A DNA stretch of 64,000 nt from Candidatus Altimarinota bacterium (GCA_021734475.1 JAIPIU010000005.1:1-64000), one strand, 5' to 3'. Positions 10,462 through 23,156 are shown, counted from the stretch's first letter. Translations and numbers: made by a program. Notes: a model not told the origin generated them from the sequence alone.

Positions 10462-11425
10462 ATAATCAATCCCGAACTCATCATAGAAAACTAGATATTA
10501 GTTTTCTTTTTTCTTTTCATTTGGAATATTTATTTATTTTTAGGATTAATCGAAGATTATTTGCTCGGAGTCAAAAAGCAAAGAACAATATTTTTTGTCG
10601 AATATTTCAATGTTTACGTACAAATATAATTCTGTTTTTTCATTTCTGATAAGCTGAAAGAGGATCTCATACCCAAGCTTGTTGTAACATTGTTTTTTCT
10701 CTTTCCATATGATATACCTTCAATTCTGATAGAACTAGAATAGGATATCATGCTTTGTGCATAGAATAAGTAAAATCTAAATCTTCTGCCACAAAATTGA
10801 TATCTATATCAAATTGAAATTGCTTGAATAAAGATGATGGAGCAAAAAGAGAATTTCAAGAATATAACTGAATAAAATCAGATTTTTTTTCTTTTAAAAA
10901 ATTTATTTGTGGTCTAGATTGTCGAAATATATAACGTTTGAATCATTGGTTTTGGATTTGTCATGTTTTTTTGTACATCAAAGTGGGCGTCAAAACAAAA
11001 TCCTTTCCAAGTTCAGTTTTGAAAGAGTTTCGGTAATCTAAACTTTTTTGTAGATAATCATTATCAAAAATTATATCATCATCAAAGAAATTTATAAATT
11101 CTCAGTCAGCTAAATTTAATCAGTAATTTCTAACATAACTAGCTCACTCCCCTGTTTCAGAATTAAAATCAGAATTTAGATTACAAATAAGATTATACTT
11201 TTTATCTCGTAATCCTGCTCACTGAGAAAAATCATCAGAATTTAATTGTAATTTATTTATTATAGAAGATTTAAACATTTCAAATCATTCTTCATCCAAT
11301 TTGGAATCTATAACTAAATATACATTAAAATCTTGGAATGTTTGATTTTGTAAACATCAAAAAATATTAACAACATTATCTATGTTTCATCTAGTTGGGA
11401 TAATTACTGATATTTTATAATTCAT
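10451..11425 (-). CDS. family 2 glycosyltransferase (324 aa)
   Basis: Starts MNYKISVIIPTRGN, the GT-A nucleotide-binding start, with Gly as UGA. The EGASYVRNYGLNLADGEFINFFDDDI stretch contains the family's ARN-G---A-GE---F-DDD pattern, with the metal-binding DDD near residue 113. The C-terminal half includes a late acidic segment (VAEDLDFTYSM) typical of GT2. It probably adds a sugar to a surface glycan. It is convergent with the pyruvyl transferase gene. Confidence 0.88.
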
Positions 11426-11509
11426 AGTTTTTCTTGTATTTATTTTGTAAACTGATATATAAATAACTTATTCAGTTTTTTTTTCAATGACTTTATTTAA
11501 AAATTAGCT

Positions 11510-12766
11510 ATGTGGAAATTTCTAAAAATATTTTGAATATTTATAGTTTTGTATCATATATTGGTAACGATTATTGTATATGGAATATTTTGATGAAATT
11601 ATGCAGAATTACCAACATTACTCAGAGACTGAACTTGGATAATATTTTTTCTAACAATATTTTTTGTATATAATAAACATCGAAAAGAATATTTTGAAAA
11701 ACGAAAATATCCTCGGATAGCTCTTATAATCATGCTTGTATTTGGAATATCGATATCTTTGTTTAAATGAAAATCTTTATTTGATATATTTGTGTGAATC
11801 AAATATGGTTTCTTTTATATGATAATATTTCTGACTGCAAGTTTTATTTGATTTGTAAATCGAGAGAAAATCAAAAAAATCAAAAATATTGATATCATAT
11901 GAAAAACCTTGATATGAATCGTATTAACTTGATTTATTTGGCAATGAGCTAAATTGATACGACCAGATTTTTTTATGCATATATGATATGGACCTTTGAA
12001 TGACTTCTTTTTTGGACAAAATCCGCCAATATACTATCTAACATGATATCAATGAACTCTCAGGCGACAATGACTATTTGCTGGCCCAAATAATTATTGA
12101 TATTTTTTGGTGGCATTTTTGCCTGTAATTTTGTTGTTTTTCAAAAACCTAAATAAAAAAATTAAATACTGATTTATTTGACTGTGGGTAGTAGCAATAT
12201 TACTTACACTATCTAGAACAGCAATTTTATGATGAGCATTTGTATTTATATTATTGAATATAAATTGGATTAGAAAGAATAAAATAAAAACTTGAATAGC
12301 AATTTTGATCTGAATTGCCTTGATATTGGCATTAAGTTTTTTGAAATGAAGTTCTACCCTAAACCATATAATTGCAAAGTTTAGTAGTATAAATTATGTA
12401 GTAAATAATCCGTGATGATTGGGGCTTGGTACCGCATGACCAGCTATTCATCATAATGGTACAATATTACCAGAAAATTATTTTATACAAATAATGTTGG
12501 ATATATGAACAATCTGATTTATATTATGGGCTGGGGTTTGGTTTTTCATATTAGCTATACATAAAAGAATTAAATATTTTTGGGGGAAGTCTGAAAATTT
12601 AAAATATAATATTATTTATCAACTATGGAAATATATGGATATATGACGATTATGTCTTATATTTATGTGATTATTCCTGCATGTATTTGAAGATAGTATG
12701 GTAAATTATTTATTCTTTTGATTTTATGGTATTATAAGCTGATATCTAACTAAACATAAAGTATAA
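11510..12766 (+). CDS. O-antigen ligase / Wzy-like polymerase membrane protein (418 aa)
   Basis: About ten hydrophobic segments span the protein. A large loop contains FFFGQNPPIYYLTGYQGTLR then RRQGLFAGPNNYGYFLV, a segment typical of Wzy_C/WaaL proteins. It is followed by SRTAILGGAFVF and, later, NPGGLGLGTAGPAIHHNG, matching the periplasmic loop with the conserved His of ligases. It acts at the membrane to transfer or polymerise glycans. Many glycines, including those in GPNNYG, are UGA. Confidence 0.85.
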
Positions 12767-12886
12767 TAAATAAATAAATTTGTCAATCTAAATTAAATAA
12801 ATTTCTTGCTTTAAATGCGCAAATACTTAATAATTATTAACTATAAAATTTATATTATTGTATTTTATTTGTTTATAAAATTATAA

Positions 12887-13273
12887 ATGGTTGTAAAAAA
12901 AACTGTTAAAAAAGCTGCTCCAGCTAGAAAAATTTCTCCAGTAATAGTAGAAACAAAAAAACATCAAGATGCTTGTTGTACATCATCTCATAAAAAATGT
13001 TTTTGAATATTATTGATTGTTTTACTTTTATTGAATCTAATAATTGGTGTTCTAAATTATTTTAGATCAAATTCTGCATGGGATGTTGAAGTAATGAAGG
13101 TTGGATGAGTAGAAAATTTAGAATTGGTAAAACAATTGTATGAAATGGATTCATACAAAGCTCAACAAAAATGAGCAATTATGCAAGTTTTGTGATCATT
13201 TGATAGTGTTTGAACTCCTGAAGAAGCAATGATGCCTCAACAATTACCTATTGAAGAAATGCCAATTGAATAA
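12887..13273 (+). CDS. single-TM protein, thioredoxin-less paralogue of the neighbouring DsbA-like protein (128 aa)
   Basis: A basic Lys/Ala/Pro-rich cytoplasmic N-terminus, a TM segment (about residues 40-60), then a stalk VGGVENLELVKQLYEMDSYK that matches the stalk of the next protein (AGGAENFAMVQELYSSDSYK). The thioredoxin domain is absent and the tail is Met/Glu/Pro-rich. It is 57 bp upstream of that gene. Probably a membrane partner or duplication remnant of the thiol oxidoreductase. Confidence 0.7.
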
Positions 13274-13330
13274 AAGTAGAAACTGAGAAACTAATATAAT
13301 TAATTTTATTTGTGTAAATTATATTTTATA

Positions 13331-14197
13331 ATGAAAGAACATAAAGGATTGGGATCTTACCACTGGTTGATAGTTGCCCTATTAGCTGTAAATGTGTTAC
13401 TAACTATATTTGTAATAGTTAGAAAAGATCCTGCAGTACAATTAGAAGAATTAAAAGCTTGAGGTGCGGAAAATTTTGCTATGGTACAAGAATTGTATAG
13501 CTCTGATTCTTACAAGCTACAACAAAAAGCTACTATATCTCAATTTTTAGATTCTATTAAATGAGAATCGAATCTTCCTGAAGAAATTAATCAAGAACCA
13601 ACAAATGATCTTGCTAATGATGGGACAATAAATCAGACAATGATAGATAATCTAAACGAAATCAAAGAGATTTGATATATTCAATGAGATAAAGATGCTC
13701 AAATCACAATATTGGAATATTCAGATTTGGTATGTCCATTTTGTAAAAGACAATCTTCACAATGAACAGTAGAACAAGTTTTGGATAAATATCCTGGTAA
13801 AGTAAATAGAATATTTAGACAATTTCCTTTAGTTAATCTACACCCTACTGCTCCAAAAGGATCTGAAGCAGTTGAATGTGCTGGAGAATTAGGGTGATCA
13901 GAAATGTATTATGTGTATTTAGAAGCTGCTTTTAATTTGAATGAAGTAAACGACGATAACCTTATAAAACTATCTAAAGACCTTTGATTGAATCAAGATA
14001 AATTTTGAACATGTTTACAGAGTGGTAAATACAAAGAAAAAGTTGATGCTCAACTAGCTGAATGACAAGGATTTGGTGTTAGTTGAACTCCTGGAAATCT
14101 TATAATAAACTCTGCAAACTGAAAATATGAATTAGTAGCATGAGCATATCCTGTAGAAAAATTTGTGGAAGTAATTGAAAAAATGCTTGCTGAATAA
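13331..14197 (+). CDS. DsbA-like membrane-anchored thiol:disulfide ox
   Basis: TM anchor at residues about 13-31, a helical stalk, then a thioredoxin-fold domain with EYSDLVCPFCKR, giving a CPFC active site (C135, C138). It continues with RIFRQFPLVNLHPTA and the cis-Pro region GVSGTPGNLIIN, where Gly is partly UGA. This is the DsbA/Thioredoxin_4 family, which oxidises or isomerises disulfides outside the membrane. It fits the Cys-rich exported proteins in this window. A strong terminator follows. Confidence 0.9.
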
Positions 14198-14221
14198 TAT
14201 AAACTCACTTTCTCAATATAG

Positions 14222-14252
14222 AAAAAACAGTGCCTCGAAGCACTGTTTTTTA
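14222..14252. terminator. rho-independent terminator between convergent genes
   Basis: CAGTGC CTCGAA GCACTG with A-rich and T-rich flanks, so it can work for both the DsbA-like gene and the convergent ValS-like gene. Confidence 0.8.
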
Positions 14253-14267
14253 TTACAAAGAATATTA

Positions 14268-17186
14268 TTATTTATTCATTTTGATATTGTTTATCTGACA
14301 TTCTATATCTAATATTTCTTTTTTTAGCTTTTTCATTTCTTTAGTTTTTTTATCTATCTCATCTTTATTTGAAGGAATAGCTTTGATCGAAGATAGTATA
14401 TTTCTAATGTTTTGTAAATGATCTTGCTTTTCTGATACCTGATCTAATAGAGAATGTAAACGAGTTTTCTCTGAACGAAAATCAGAAGATTTGAAACCTA
14501 TAGTAATATTTACAACAGAATCTATCTGATAATTGTCTGAAATTTGTTGATGTGGTCTGATGTATTCTATATTATTTATCTTCAATAACTTTTTTAATAA
14601 CAACTCATAGTCTTGTATCAATTTAATAAAATCTGTATTTGCTTGTATTAAAATATCTATATTTTCGTGTTGTTTCAAACAGTTGATATTTCTAAGATTA
14701 GAGATTTTGGATATAATATCAAAAAGCAGATGAATTTTATAATTTTTATTTATATGATTAGTATCAAAAACAAAATCATCAATCTGGATACTATCTAAAT
14801 CTATTCATAAAATATTTGATATTTTAGTAGATATAAATGGTACGTACGGATTTATCATTTTTAATGAAAGTATAAGATGATATATAGCAACTTGAGATGT
14901 TATATCAGATTTATTCTCTTTTATTATCTCGAGATATCGATCAAATAAGTTATCTCTAATTGCCTTTATAATATCATTACCAAGTGCTATTATATCCAAT
15001 TTGGATGAGTTACTATTTATAGACTCTATCAACTCTTTGAATGTATATATCAACCATATATCTATCTCATGCAAATTTTGATAATTAGTTTCTATATTCT
15101 TCTTTATTTTCTTTAGATTTATTGATTTATTAGATTGATTAAAATTTTGGATCATAAACCTAGAAGCATTCCAAAATTTGTCTAAAAATTTTTGAGCAAT
15201 ATTTAAATTTGTAATTTGGTATGTTAATTCTTTTTGATCTCAATTTATTAAAAAAGATAATCTAAACGCGTCTTTGCTATAATTTTTTAAGATATCTTTT
15301 GAATCAAAAACTATATTATCGTTTTGAGAAATAGCCTTATTCTTTTCATTTAATAATGTGGGTTGGAAAAATATTTTATCAAATGAAAAATTTCAATCAT
15401 ATATAATATTTATCAATCATGCTTTTATGAGAAAATCTATATTATCTTCTCCTATCAAAATAGTTGATTTAGTATTAGCAATATTTAACTTGTTATTATA
15501 TATAATCCAAAAACAACGTAAAAAATATGAATCAAAAATAAATTTTTGTAAATTCATCTTATATCTATTCTCAAACAATTCATTGATTTGGAAAACATAA
15601 TTTTCTCATTCAGATTCTATTAGATAAGATTTTTTTAGAATATCCAACAATAACTGAATTTTCTCAAAACTACTTTTTCTGGTTTTTCATATAATATCTG
15701 TTATTGTCTTTAGTTCTTTGATTTCGGGTAAGAAGCTTTTTGTCTTTTGATTTTGTGATAATAATTTATTAAATATTTCAATATAATATTCTATAATTGT
15801 TTTTTCTCAAAAAGATGATGGAGAAAATAAAATATCGACAAGATTATCTATAGAAAACTCTGGTTGAAGATAAGCATCTAAAATCAAATTAAAAACTATC
15901 ATAGTCAAAATAACTTTCCTTGATTTTCTTGTCTTTATTAATTTATTTACTATATCCATTGAATCTGCTGTATACGTACGTCCTATCGTATCTTCTCGAA
16001 CAGGGATTTGTTGTCAAAATCAATATTGTCTAGATATGCACCATGTATTGGTATCGTTTAATTTTTTTATTAAATCTTCTTTGTATTCATTAGGGGAAAT
16101 ATTTATCTCTGATTCTAATAGTTCTTTAAATTTATCTTTATCATCAGAAGACACCTTTAAAAATCGTTGCTTTTTTAGTATTTTATAAAGGGTTTCTCAT
16201 GTCTTTTTTAGGACTGGTATTTCATATTCATAATCAACAACTGAGTCTAAATTTGATATATCTCACAAATATTGAATAATATTGTCAAAAAAATCATCAA
16301 CTTTTTTATTATAAAATATTCATGTAATTTCAGTAAAATTTCATTGATCATCTACTGAACAAATATCTGTAGGAAGATTGTGTTTTTGTGCTAATTTTAA
16401 TCATAATTCCTCATGACATGGAGTAACTCTAAGTATTCAATTATTTTTTAGAGTATCTACTGTTTCATCAGCTATTATTGGTATAGGTTTATTTATAATA
16501 GGTATAAGAACATTACTTCATACAAATTTTTTATATCTTTTGTCTTGTGGATGTACTAATAAAGCAACGTCAGAAAATATTGTATGAGGTTGTCATGTTG
16601 ATATAACTATTGAATCATTTTTTGTTTCTATAAAAAATCTTATATTATATTTTTTTCATTTTATCTTTTGTAATTCTACATCATCATTTCATATTAAAGA
16701 TTGATGAATATGACTTCGATATACTATTCTATTATCCTCGTATATTTTTCAGGTTTTATGTAAATCATAAAAGAATTCCCTGACATTAAACATATAGTCT
16801 TGATCTATAACTGAGTATGGTGAAATTGAGTCATAGAAAGTTAATCAAGATTTTTTGATTTGTTTTCGATTAGATTTCTTTTTGTTATATGATGTTTTAA
16901 TATTTGAAATTATTTTTGTATTAGTCGATTTGAATCATTGAGGAGAATAAAATCATACATTTCGATAATAATTACTTTTATTAATCATTTCTAGAAACGT
17001 TTTTAGAATATCACTGTATGTAAGTGAAAATAAGTTACCTAAATGTAGGTCTGAAGAAATAGGTATAGGATTTGTTAGAAATATATTCCCTTTTATATTT
17101 GAGGCTTGTGTTCTCTTTTGTTCATTGATTGTATCAATTTCTTTTTCTATAATATGATAATTATATTTTTTAGAAAAATCCTTCAT
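14268..17186 (-). CDS. valS: divergent valyl-tRNA synthetase-like protein (972 aa)
   Basis: Class I synthetase layout. The HIGH-type motif is HLGN (residues 48-51). An editing-domain-like part reads HTIFSDVALLVHPQDKRY. The segment NTWCISRQYGFGQQIP corresponds to the ValRS/IleRS WCISRQ motif. The post-KMSKS segment is KDAFRLSFLINGDQKEL, followed by FWNASRF, as in ValRS. The C-terminal coiled coil (about residues 900-972) is the ValRS tRNA arm. The KMSKS motif is eroded to KAISQ-like, and the editing TTRPET reads STGQPHT. It may be the cell's only ValRS or a degenerate paralogue; the window cannot decide. Confidence 0.75.
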
Positions 17187-17213
17187 CTGGTAATTATATT
17201 TTATTTAAAATTT

Positions 17214-18842
17214 CTATTTTGCATGTCTGTATAATTTGTAAATGCTATAACAAAATATACTAAAAAGAATTATCATTAAAATATTTTCCATAGGTCATAC
17301 TTGCACTTTTTTAACGTTATCTATTTTTAATGTGGTTCAATCTTTACATACTGCTTCTACAACATAGAAAGCATATTGATTTATTTTGGAAAATTTATCA
17401 AATGGATATTCAAATTTTGTGTCTGATGTTTCAAGAACTTTTTGCATATTAGATATATCTGATGTTTCAAATTCTGATCTATAGATTATATATTTATCTA
17501 CATTTTCTATTCACGATCGCATCAAATAATATTTGTCTCATATTTTGCCAGTAAAAATTTGTATATCTTTGACTATACATGTTGGTCATGCTGGATTGAA
17601 ACTTACAACATCAGAAGAAGATCAAATAGCAGAAAGACTAGAATCTAATGGAGTAATTTTAAAGTAATAGACTGTATCCATATCTATATTATCAACAAAT
17701 ATTTCATTCGTATCTACATTTGCTGATTGATCTAAATTATCTTTGGAGGTACCATAATCTACTTTGAATTTAACTGGTAAAACCCCTACAACTTCTCGTT
17801 TTACCGTAAGAGTATTTATATCTATCAAGTCAGTATAGAATTTTATATTTTTGATATTAGTTCACTCTTCAATAAGCATTTGATGTACATCAGAATATTC
17901 TTTTTTATTTCAGGCATCCATCATTTCTAATGAAACTACAATTGTTCATTTACTATCAACAGAAACTTTTTTGGTAAATTCTCATGCGGTTAATCTATCC
18001 ATAGGATAAGATTTTCAATCACTAAATTTTAATTCTACAGAAGTAATTGAATCACTAGTCCTAACGTTGAATGTAACCTGATCTCATTGTTTAATTTCTC
18101 ATGATGGCAAAACTTCTATTCATTTGAATATACCATCAGTAATCGGACTATAATTGAATGTCAAATCTGTAGATTCTCATAAAACTGTATTTGCTCAATC
18201 AATTATTTTTACTTTTAATATATTTTCTCAAGATGAAACTCATGTCAAGTAAGTACTAAAACTTCATATAGTATCTGTAAGTCATTGATCAACCAATACG
18301 GAATTTAGATAATATTGTATTGGAGAATTTGGCAATTGTGATGCCATTCAAAAAACATTTACAACATCGTTTTTTTCTATCACTCATGGAACTGGTGAAG
18401 TTATTTGTATATCAAATACGTCTTCGTTATTTATAGTTCAAACTATTATTGTAGCTTCTCATCTAATTTCTGCATCTACTATATCTTCTATCTTTACTTT
18501 AAAAGTTCATGTTTTTTTAACTTGTAATCATTTGGAAAATATTTTTATTCACTGATCCTGTGGTAAAAAAGAATATAATCATTCACTGGGAACAATATAA
18601 TCTTCCGAGGTAATATCTCAATCAACTTCTATAAAAACATCTCATATGTAATCCTTTATTATTTCTCAATTATTTACTGCTTTTACAACCAAATCTACAG
18701 ATTGATTAACCTCAAAAGAGCTAGGTTGAATTTCTATTACAAAAGCATTGGGATATACAGCAAAAGTTTTGGATATACTAAAATAAAAAAACAGAAAAAA
18801 TATTAATGAAAGTCAGATTTTTATATTTTTGGTAGAAAACAT
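17214..18842 (-). CDS. exported multi-domain Ig/fibronectin-like surface protein (542 aa)
   Basis: N-terminal signal segment (LSLIFFLFFYFSISKTFAVY), several beta-rich repeats with PSGEIKQGDQVTF-like Ig-type strands, a Cys-containing domain, and a C-terminal TM helix (ENILMIILFSIFCYSIYKLY) ending in basic residues. This layout is a membrane-anchored extracellular protein. Glycine is largely UGA. It starts 29 bp after the stop of the 18872-19426 gene, so they are probably co-transcribed. Exact domain families are uncertain. Confidence 0.75.
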
Positions 18843-18871
18843 TTTGGTTATTTAAACTTAATTATAAAAGT

Positions 18872-19426
18872 TTATTTTGTATGTTCCTGTATTTGTGTAA
18901 GATTACCGACAGATAATGGATAATTTTCTAATCATTTCGTTGCAAAAGCGTCACTAATCAAAGAATCACTAATTAATCATGAAAATGGCAACACTATGAG
19001 ACTTTCTTGATGATTTATATTTCTTAGATCTTCAAAATATAATGAAACTCTACCCTCTGACAAATCTATTTTGTATTTATTTTGGTATTCAGTTATATTA
19101 TCTTGTATACTTGCTTGTAGTTTATCAAATATAATAGAAATATTTAGTGACTCATAATTTTTTGAGAGGAAATCTTCTGATACAAAGATATCTATTATTC
19201 AATCTGAGTTTTTGTATGCAATATCTCGTTGCTTTTGTTTTATAAAATTAATGTCTTGTGTAGATAATACACTTGCTTGAAAAAAAGTTTCGTTTTTGTT
19301 TACGTAAAACAATGAAAAAGCTAAAAAAATTGATAATAAAAAAATTATAGAATTGTTTTTTATTTTCTTGAATATTTTTTTAACTACCATACATTGATTT
19401 AATGTAAAACAATAGACTTTTTTCAA
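18872..19426 (-). CDS. membrane-anchored exported protein, unknown (184 aa)
   Basis: A single N-terminal hydrophobic segment (about residues 26-44, IIFLLSIFLAFSLFYV), then a soluble domain with no recognised motif. An internal Met at residue 13 is an alternative start. It precedes the surface-protein gene on the same strand. Confidence 0.65.
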
Positions 19427-19566
19427 ATCAATAAGCTTATAGTAAACTTTTGTGAAAAATCAAATAAAATTTGATTAAATTGAAGTAATCCAAATAATAT
19501 TGATTGCATTGAAATTGTTTTTGATTATTTTAGTAATGTTATGTTATTTATATATATAAACAACTT

Positions 19567-20499
19567 ATGATAATAAGAAACTTTAAAAAAAATAATAAAA
19601 GATTTCTATTGTTATTGATTTTGATACCTTTTTTGTTTCGATGAATATATAAATATACAAATATATCTCTTGATATTATTAGACCTCACGATCAAGATCA
19701 GGATTTTGATATTATTTTATCTTGAGATAATGTAAATTTAGAATGAATTTTTGTGAAAAATACTCTAAAATGATATGATGAATATATATTTGAAACACAA
19801 AAATGAATATTTTATCCTCAAAATTATCCATTAAATATAGATAGTCTCTTATGAAAAAATATTGAATTAATTTGAGAAATTAAAAAAGTTTGAGAGAATA
19901 ACATATTTCTAATAAAAGAGACTAGAGATTTGGATGATTTAATAGTAATAGCAGATAAAAAATATTACTTTATTTGAAATTTACTGATAATAGATACAAA
20001 AGATAGACCCGATATATTACCTATACTAGAAAAAAATAATATATCTATAAATTATCAGAATAATCATTTATTGGACATAAAACCTTTTTTGTGTAGTAAA
20101 ATATCATCTTATCGTAATTGTAAAACAATGATAGAAAATTTTGAATTATCAGAAAATGAATATTTTAATTCATATAACTGATTGATGTTTTACAAAAATT
20201 CTGAATTAGAATGGACAATGTTTAATGTACCTTTGATATGATATCATTTTGATATTGAAAATGAATCGACTCTTTTGAATATATCATCTATAATTTATAA
20301 TATAAATTCTGAATATATAATAAAAAACTATACAAAAAGAATAAAAGAGCGATGTAAGTTTGACAAGATAGAAGATCTACAAATAGAATCCAAAGATTAT
20401 AATTTACTGAAAACCCAAGTGATATGATTAAAGAAAAAAAATAGTGAAATATGTATAGTTGAATTTGATATGATGAATCAATGGGAAATAAAAAAATAA
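19567..20499 (+). CDS. single-TM protein of unknown function (310 aa)
   Basis: Basic N-terminus and one TM (LLLILIPFLFRGIY), then a soluble region with Asp/Asn/Ile-rich composition and about a dozen UGA glycines. The lone Cys residues are CSK, CKTM and CKFD/CIVE. Not recognised. It is divergent from the 18872-19426 gene. Confidence 0.65.
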
Positions 20500-20554
20500 A
20501 TATAAAAAAACCCGATCAAGAATCGAGCTTTTTTATTGTAATATAAATAAGAAT

Positions 20555-21031
20555 TTATTTGATAGCAATTACTTTAACAGATTTCCTACCTGTAGGTAAT
20601 CTCATTTTTACTTCATCTCAAACTTTTTTTCATTTGATAGCACTTCCCAAAGGAGAATCAAAAGATATTTTGAATGCATTATCCAAAGATACTTCTCAAG
20701 TACCAACTATAGTAACATCATAAGCCTTGTCTCATTCTATTTTTACTGTAACTGTTGATCAGAAATCTACTATTTTTTCTCCTTTTTTCTTTTCTGATTC
20801 TACAATTTCTATATTATCTATCAAGTCCTCTATTTCCAAAACTCTGGAATTGATAAAATCCTTGTCTTCCATCGCAGACTTATATTCGAAATTTTCAGAA
20901 AGATCTCACATAGCTTTTGCTTCAGCTAATCTTTCCAAAACTATTGGAAGTTTCTTTTTCTTTAGATCCTCTAATTCTTGGATCAAATTTTCGTATCATT
21001 CTCTGGTTATGTAATTCTTTTTTTTACTCAT
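20555..21031 (-). CDS. greA: transcription elongation factor GreA
   Basis: 158 aa, normal family length. It starts MSKKKNYITREGYENLIQEL. The coiled-coil tip contains GDLSENFEYKSAMEDKDF, with the two acidic residues used to stimulate RNA polymerase cleavage. The C-terminal FKBP-like domain ends ISFDSPLGSAIKGKKVGDE. Three of the conserved glycines are UGA. It rescues arrested transcription complexes. Confidence 0.95.
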
Positions 21032-21054
21032 TTTTTATGTTTAAATATTATAAA

Positions 21055-21378
21055 TTAAGGTTGTTTAGATAATCGTTCTTTGAAACGTTTGAATGCATGA
21101 TTTACCAAATCTTCTACGAATTTAAATCATACTGAACTTGTATATGGAAATAGTTTTCAATCATAATAAAAATTAAAACTTGCTTCATACTTATTCTTCT
21201 TATTTTGTTTAATCTTATATTCTATTCTAACTTCGGCATCTTTTTTGTTAGAATAAATCTTTTGTAGATATGAGTCTAATTTTCATTGAATGTTTTTGCT
21301 TACAATTTCTTTTATAAGCGTCTGTTGTTCTTGTGGCACATTATAAAACTTATGAGATACTGTAGGTGTGTTTGGCAT
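21055..21378 (-). CDS. HPF/RaiA-like ribosome hibernation protein (107 aa)
   Basis: The pattern VRIEYKIKQNKKNKYEASFN ... FVEDLVNHAFKRFKERL resembles the beta-strand and second helix of the short HPF/sigma-54 modulation family. Length fits the short form. It lies immediately upstream of greA on the same strand (23 bp), so the two are likely co-transcribed. Assignment is by pattern only. Confidence 0.5.
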
Positions 21379-21464
21379 ATATTTGATTTTATAAAATAAA
21401 ATCTATTTAAAGATCGTTACTTCACACAATGTTTAATGAAATATATTATAATTTCAATCAAAAC

Positions 21465-21968
21465 CTATAAATCAAGTTTATCCATAAAATTTTGTTTTAT
21501 ATCAGATTTTTTTTTCTGATCTTTTATTAAAATATATGATTTTCTAAACAACTCTCTAATATCTTCATAATAAACCAACGAAAGTATTTCTCATATATTT
21601 GCCCGTTTATGATTTCATATATATCACTCTTCTTGAATAATTTTAACATCATTTGGATCTCAGCTATATTCTATCAAGAAATATGTAACATCTTTATCCA
21701 ATTGTCATTTTTTTGTTTCGGAACTTCTAAGTGATGTCATTCATAATCTTTGTTTTAATTTCATTTGATTTAGAGGGATTCATGTTTCTTCACTAACCTC
21801 TCTGGCTGCTGCATTCTCTATTTTTTCTCATGCTTGGATTTTTCATTTGGGAGCTACTCGTTCTATTTTTCATGAAAGAGCATGTCTTTTGATAATTAAA
21901 TACTTTGGTTCTCTATTTGAATCCAAATAATAAACAACACCTCATGCACTCTGCACAATTTCTCACAT
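21465..21968 (-). CDS. Nudix hydrolase (167 aa)
   Basis: Nudix box GKIQAGEKIENAAAREVSEE then TGI at residues about 42-64 matches Gx5Ex7REUxEExGU. Three of its glycines are UGA, which by itself supports UGA = Gly. The ATG is followed directly by UGA. Family enzymes hydrolyse nucleoside diphosphate-linked substrates; the C-terminal region gives no specificity. It starts 23 bp after the stop of the coiled-coil gene. Confidence 0.88.
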
Positions 21969-21991
21969 ATTTTTTTTAAATATATAAAATC

Positions 21992-22441
21992 TTATAAATC
22001 TAATATAAATCTGATTATTTTCAGCATACTATTTGATATAGGATTGGGATCTGATGAATATATTTCATTCAAAAGTGTAAATGCCGAATCAGCTCTTCAT
22101 TCATTTGAGTCTCAAGGATTATTTTTTAATCGCTGAGAAATATTTTTCATTTGTTTTGATAATGCAATTTCTTGTTTGGGATTTAATTTTCATTCTTCAC
22201 GATATTTTTCTACTTCTCTTTCTATTTTTATTTGTTTATCAATATTATCTATTTCTTGATCTAACTTTTTTATATCTTTCTTTTCTTGGTTTGTCTCATG
22301 TAATTCTTTGATCTCATTTTTTAATTTATTCAAGCTTTGTTTGAGATCTTTGAATGAGTTTTCCAAATTTTCTTTGTTATCCAATTTATTATCCAAATTA
22401 GATTCAGGATTTTTTTTATCTATATTTTCTGGACTAGACAT
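21992..22441 (-). CDS. coiled-coil protein (149 aa)
   Basis: Residues about 25-85 form a charged heptad-like helix (Lys/Glu/Leu/Asn), followed by a short helical C-terminus. It has no membrane segment. It sits between the hrcA-like and Nudix genes, where grpE would be expected after hrcA, but I see no GrpE beta domain. Function unknown. Confidence 0.6.
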
Positions 22442-22490
22442 AAATTATTTGAAAAATCTAAAAGATTAGGTGTTTTGGAATATCTAGTAA

Positions 22491-23156
22491 TTATTTTAAA
22501 CTTTGTAGGACTTTTCTAAATATTGAAACATTTTGTTTGTAATTTACTCTAGTTGGTCATATTATACTCAATATACCATCATAATCTTTTATAGATATTT
22601 TAGCATAAAGTACAGAAATAACTGAATCTCAATCTTCTACAAATGTATAATATATGTGTCAGTTTTTTATAATTTTTTTATCCAAAAACTTTACAATTCT
22701 TTTATTTTCTATAAACTTGATGATATTTCTAGTAGTTTCATATTCATCTACAAGATCATCACGAAGTAAGTTATTCATACCCAAATAATAATATTCATCG
22801 TTTTTGAGAAATCATACTACTACTCCATCAGCCAGACTTCATATATTTTCTACTAAATATTTCATGCCACTTCTAGCATCTATTACTTCTTTTTCTTTTT
22901 GTTCTTCCTGTGTTTGTATATATGATTCTATGTAAATTTTCAATCATTGGATGGTCGGCACTCTACCAGAACTATTGTATGGTTGATAAACCATTCAGGA
23001 TTTTTCTAAAATATTTAGATATTTTCTAAGTGTAGATGGAGCATATTCTATATCCTCAAGAGTATGCAAAAACTTAGAACCTACTGGCTCTCATTTGTTG
23101 ATGTAGTTATCAATTACAATATCGAGTAAGGCTAGTAATTTTGGATCATAGCTCAT
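22491..23156 (-). CDS. hrcA: HrcA-like heat-shock repressor, short form (221 aa)
   Basis: The N-terminal winged helix includes YINKGEPVGSKFL and APSTLRKYLNILEKSG, then SGRVPT, the hallmark of HrcA. The C-terminus ISIKDYDGILSIIGPTRVNY matches the HrcA dimerisation end. At 221 aa it lacks about 120 residues of the usual GAF-like middle. Known HrcA represses groE/dnaK by binding CIRCE; I found no CIRCE repeat upstream of this gene. Two glycines in conserved spots are UGA. Confidence 0.8.

Noticed and set aside
15358-15600. Plus-strand 80-aa ORF
   Set aside because: It is the complement of the continuous ValS-like frame.
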